8,035 nucleotides of DNA, taken from contig CAYVUV010000421.1 in assembly GCA_964455095.1 (NCBI GenBank), forward strand, positions 1 to 8,035. The letters run 5' to 3'. Positions within the stretch are counted from its first letter, which is position 1, and each line of letters starts with the position of its first letter. The translations under genes were made by a program, and so were the position numbers. This document shows positions 5,614 through 8,035 of the stretch, piece by piece. This DNA comes from CAYVUV01 sp964455095 (lineage in GTDB: Bacteria > Desulfobacterota > Binatia > HRBIN30 > CADEER01). The notes under the pieces were generated by a model, which saw only the letters and a list, made by a program, of their open reading frames with translations, ran no database searches and was not told where the DNA came from.

Positions 5614-6873
5614 CTATGATCCACAGCTGCCGTGCAGCGCGTCGGCGACCTGCCGGAACCCGTGGGTGAACGCGTGCTGGATCCGCTCCATATCGCCGTC
5701 CGTCAGCATCTCGCAGGGCAGCGCCACGCGGATCGGCAAAACACCGTGCTTGATTGTCTCTCGGGCGAAGATGATGCGTTGCTCGTGGAGCCCGAGAAGT
5801 CCCGCGGGGACGAAATCGAGATCCATCCGGGCGGCGAAACCCACCGCGCGTCCGGGGAGGCCAGCGGCCGCCGAGGCCTCGTCGAAGATCGCGCGCAGCT
5901 CCTCCCCTCGTCGCTGCACCGTCCCTGCCACGTCGTTGTCGCGGTAGTGCCGCAAGCAGGCGCGCGAGACGGCGAGGGCGACGGACTCATGTTGGAAGGT
6001 GAGCGCGTAGAAGATTTTGTTGACGAGCTCCATCACGTCCTTCTTTCCCATGAGCGCGCTCAACGGGAGGCCGTTCGCGAGCGATTTTCCGACACACGTG
6101 AGGTCTGGCGTGACGCCGTACACCGTCTGTGCGCCGCCGCGATGCAGGCGGAAGGCCGTGATGATTTCGTCGAAGATCAGGATCGCACCGTGCCGGTCGG
6201 CGATGCGGCGAACGGCCTGCAGGTAACCCGGCGCCGGCAGTTGTCGGTACGCCGGCTCCATCATGATGGCGGCCAGATCGTCCGCGTGCTCGTCGGCGAG
6301 CGCTTCCAGCGCCGCGACGTCGTTGAACGGGAACTGCTTCGTAAAGCCGGCGAAACTCGGCACCATGCCCGGCAGCGGTCCACAGTCGGCGGCGAACCAA
6401 TCGTGATAACCGTGGAAGCCGTGGCACAGGATGAAGTTCCGCCCGGTCGCGGCGCGCGCCACGCGCGCGGCGGCGGTGCACGCGTCGGCGCCGTTCTTGC
6501 CGAAGACGACCCGCTCCGCACCCGGGAAGAGCGAGGTGAGCAGCTCGGCCACCTCGACCTCGTAGCGGGACAGGAGCATCGAGACGACCGGCGCTCCCGC
6601 GTGCTCCAGCAGCGCATCGCGAACGACCGGGTGATTGTGGCCGAGTAACGTCGGCCCCAACCCCATCTCGAGGTCGACGAACTCACGCCCATTGAAGTCC
6701 CACACGCGCGCGCCGTGGCCGCGCTCGAAGTACCACGGCATCACGTCGCGCAGCGGCTCGTTGTTCCACAGGAACTGCGGCCACGGCTGGGCGAGGACAC
6801 GATCGGCCCGCCGGCGCAGCGACTCATCGCTATCCTGTTTTCCGAGCCAGCGAGCGAGCGTCGAGCGCAACAT
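5614..6873 (-). CDS. Class III PLP-dependent aminotransferase, glutamate-1-semialdehyde aminomutase-like
   Basis: This complete 419-residue fold-type I PLP enzyme moves an amino group onto, or within, a carbonyl substrate. Visible landmarks are the substrate-entry region GLGPTLLGHNHP (71-82), the PLP-phosphate loop FGKNGAD (124-130), HGFHGYHDW (151-159), MMEP (204-207), IFDEIITAFR with the PLP-nitrogen aspartate D235 (233-242), and the Schiff-base lysine K263 in VGKSLANGLP. T292 is placed to contact PLP phosphate across the dimer. The loop has KNGAD where classical HemL has SGTEA, so it is probably not the haem-pathway enzyme but one of the related aminotransferases found in glycan and specialised-metabolite clusters. 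The ATG at 6873 has GAGG three bases upstream (6877-6880). It lies 34 bp after the M28-like gene and 18 bp before the radical SAM gene, all on one strand. The substrate is unknown. Confidence 0.92.
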   Translation of the reverse strand: MLRSTLARWLGKQDSDESLRRRADRVLAQPWPQFLWNNEPLRDVMPWYFERGHGARVWDFNGREFVDLEMGLGPTLLGHNHPVVRDALLEHAGAPVVSMLLSRYEVEVAELLTSLFPGAERVVFGKNGADACTAAARVARAATGRNFILCHGFHGYHDWFAADCGPLPGMVPSFAGFTKQFPFNDVAALEALADEHADDLAAIMMEPAYRQLPAPGYLQAVRRIADRHGAILIFDEIITAFRLHRGGAQTVYGVTPDLTCVGKSLANGLPLSALMGKKDVMELVNKIFYALTFQHESVALAVSRACLRHYRDNDVAGTVQRRGEELRAIFDEASAAAGLPGRAVGFAARMDLDFVPAGLLGLHEQRIIFARETIKHGVLPIRVALPCEMLTDGDMERIQHAFTHGFRQVADALHGSCGS

Positions 6874-6907
6874 CTTCCTCGGCGTTACTCGCTCCGAATT
6901 CCCAAAG

Positions 6908-8035
6908 TCAAGGAATTCCCACGATCACGGGCCCAGGCGCCTGCTCAAGCGGTAGCTCATGGGAACAGGTTGGCGCGCCGGCGGCGCGCTGGGCGCGGAG
7001 GCTCGGATAGCTGCCTGCGATCTCCTCGCGCGGCAGCCCGGCGAGCGCAAGGACGGCGTCGCCGGCCGCGAGCAGCTGCCTGCGCATGCGCGTGAAATCG
7101 ATGGCGCTCTCACCGAACGACGGCGCCCACAGCGACCACGGGCCAGAGATCATCGCCAGGGTCGGGATCAGGTGACTGTGAAACGCCGTGCCGATGCCGC
7201 CGAACGAACAGATTTCCGGCACCTGGCCCGTGACCGGAAGCGCCGCGCCTCTGAGCACGGCGGTGAACTCGAGGTTGCGCTGTTGCGTGGCCGCCACCGC
7301 GGCCTGGCGCAGCGCGTCGCTGTCGCCCGCGGCCCACAGAAACGGATCGCCGCTGCCCGTGAACTCCAGGTGCTGCCCTACCCCGTCGGCGTCCGCCACG
7401 GGAAGGATCTCGCGCGTCCCCAGATGCTCGATCGCGAAGGCGAACGCCACCGTGCCGTCGTCGTACTCCCGATCCAGCTGCGCCGCATACGCTTCGGTTC
7501 CCTCGCGCGAGATGTGCAGATGCGCCGCGCCGAACGCGAACTCGAACGTCCGCGGTCGACAACTGATCGGCAGTTCACCGAGATACTGCGCCAGCGCCAG
7601 CAGACCGGCGTTGCCGTCGTCCTGCACCCAGGTATTGCCGTCGGTGTTGACGGAGAAGACGATTCGTTCGGGACTCTGACCGGGAAGCGTCGCGATCAGG
7701 TTTCTCGTCGTGGCCTGATCAGTTTCAGCCCGAACGACGACGGAGGCGGACACGGTGCCGGCGGCCAGGCCCTTCAGCCCCACTCCTTCGTCACCGCCGA
7801 CGAACACGGCTGGCACGGTGTAATGCGTTCCGTTGTGCGGATCCCAATAGCCCCGCACCTGCTCCGTCGGAACATCGAAGGCGAAGATGATCCCGGCGGC
7901 CCCGGCACTGCCGGCGGCGAGCATCTCCTCGTGCAAGGCGGCGAGGTAGGGCCGCTCGTACAATCCGGTTCGCGCCGCCAGGTCGGGCGTGACGTAGATG
8001 CCGAGCAGCTGGAAGCCGATGTATGGAATCGTGCG
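6908..8035 (-). CDS. PA domain plus M28-like peptidase-fold protein, N-terminus beyond the window, altered metal site
   Basis: The frame is open from the window end to the TGA at 6908-6910, giving 375 visible residues and no start; an internal TTG at 7963 is not a start, because coding continues upstream of it. Residues about 25-100 resemble a protease-associated (PA) domain, with AGAAGIIFAFDVP (42-56) and VPAVFVGGDEG (74-84). From NLIATLPG (112-119) an M28-like aminopeptidase fold follows. The usual H-x-D zinc motif is N130-T-D132, the next acidic segment is DDGNAG (D139, D140), and where M28 enzymes carry the catalytic EE pair this protein reads FGAAH (168-172). E203-H-L-G and FHSHLIPT (285-292) occupy the later metal-site segments. 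It is therefore M28-related but probably either uses different ligands or is not a peptidase. I see no second domain at the C-terminus. It precedes the aminotransferase by 34 bp and is likely the upstream part of the same operon. Fold confidence is moderate; function is unknown. Confidence 0.72.
   Translation of the reverse strand, partial: RTIPYIGFQLLGIYVTPDLAARTGLYERPYLAALHEEMLAAGSAGAAGIIFAFDVPTEQVRGYWDPHNGTHYTVPAVFVGGDEGVGLKGLAAGTVSASVVVRAETDQATTRNLIATLPGQSPERIVFSVNTDGNTWVQDDGNAGLLALAQYLGELPISCRPRTFEFAFGAAHLHISREGTEAYAAQLDREYDDGTVAFAFAIEHLGTREILPVADADGVGQHLEFTGSGDPFLWAAGDSDALRQAAVAATQQRNLEFTAVLRGAALPVTGQVPEICSFGGIGTAFHSHLIPTLAMISGPWSLWAPSFGESAIDFTRMRRQLLAAGDAVLALAGLPREEIAGSYPSLRAQRAAGAPTCSHELPLEQAPGPVIVGIP

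Noticed and set aside
5632..6648. Open plus-strand frame of 338 codons opposite the aminotransferase gene
   Set aside because: It is an antisense shadow of a gene with all class III aminotransferase motifs intact; the translation resembles no protein family.
1..8035. Possible mobile element, defence island, CRISPR array or toxin-antitoxin system
   Set aside because: No transposase, integrase, nuclease, helicase, phage or toxin-antitoxin gene, repeat array or long terminal repeat was seen; the gene content is metabolic.

Overview
The window is a GC-rich (roughly two-thirds G+C by eye) bacterial chromosome segment with five complete protein genes and two genes cut by the window edges. No rRNA, tRNA, CRISPR array, insertion sequence or integrase is visible. 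The gene types (a SAM-domain signalling protein, a MOSC/ferredoxin-reductase fusion, a luciferase-like monooxygenase, a radical SAM enzyme) fit a free-living, metabolically versatile soil or environmental bacterium. Pseudomonadota or a similarly GC-rich phylum is plausible, but the sequence alone does not fix the taxon.

Layout, left to right. Positions 1-60 (- strand) hold the first 20 codons of a protein that leaves the window; they read like the N-terminal SAM domain found on class III adenylate/guanylate cyclases, with a good ribosome binding site and a -10-like promoter element upstream. Positions 202-1962 (-) encode a 586-residue three-module redox protein: a YiiM-like MOSC domain, a ferredoxin-NADP reductase-type FAD/NAD(P)H module and a plant-type [2Fe-2S] ferredoxin. 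A 185-bp divergent spacer separates it from a membrane acyltransferase of the acyltransferase-3 family (2148-3302, +). The acyltransferase overlaps by 43 bp, tail to tail, with a luciferase-like flavin monooxygenase (3260-4321, -).

Upstream of the monooxygenase, on the same strand, are a radical SAM protein with a twitch-like auxiliary cluster (4411-5595), a class III PLP aminotransferase related to glutamate-1-semialdehyde aminomutase (5614-6873), and the C-terminal 375 residues of a PA-domain plus M28-like peptidase-fold protein (6908-8035, cut by the window end) whose usual metal-ligand motifs are altered. The last three are packed with gaps of 18 and 34 bp and look like one operon transcribed leftwards. 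The monooxygenase may be its last gene or may have its own promoter in the 89-bp gap before it.

The aminotransferase/radical SAM pair next to a degenerate M28-like protein is the most interesting part. It suggests a small biosynthetic or modification pathway for an aminated compound (amino-sugar, aminocyclitol or small metabolite), but the substrate cannot be read from the sequence. Nothing here amounts to a demonstrated new defence or mobile system.
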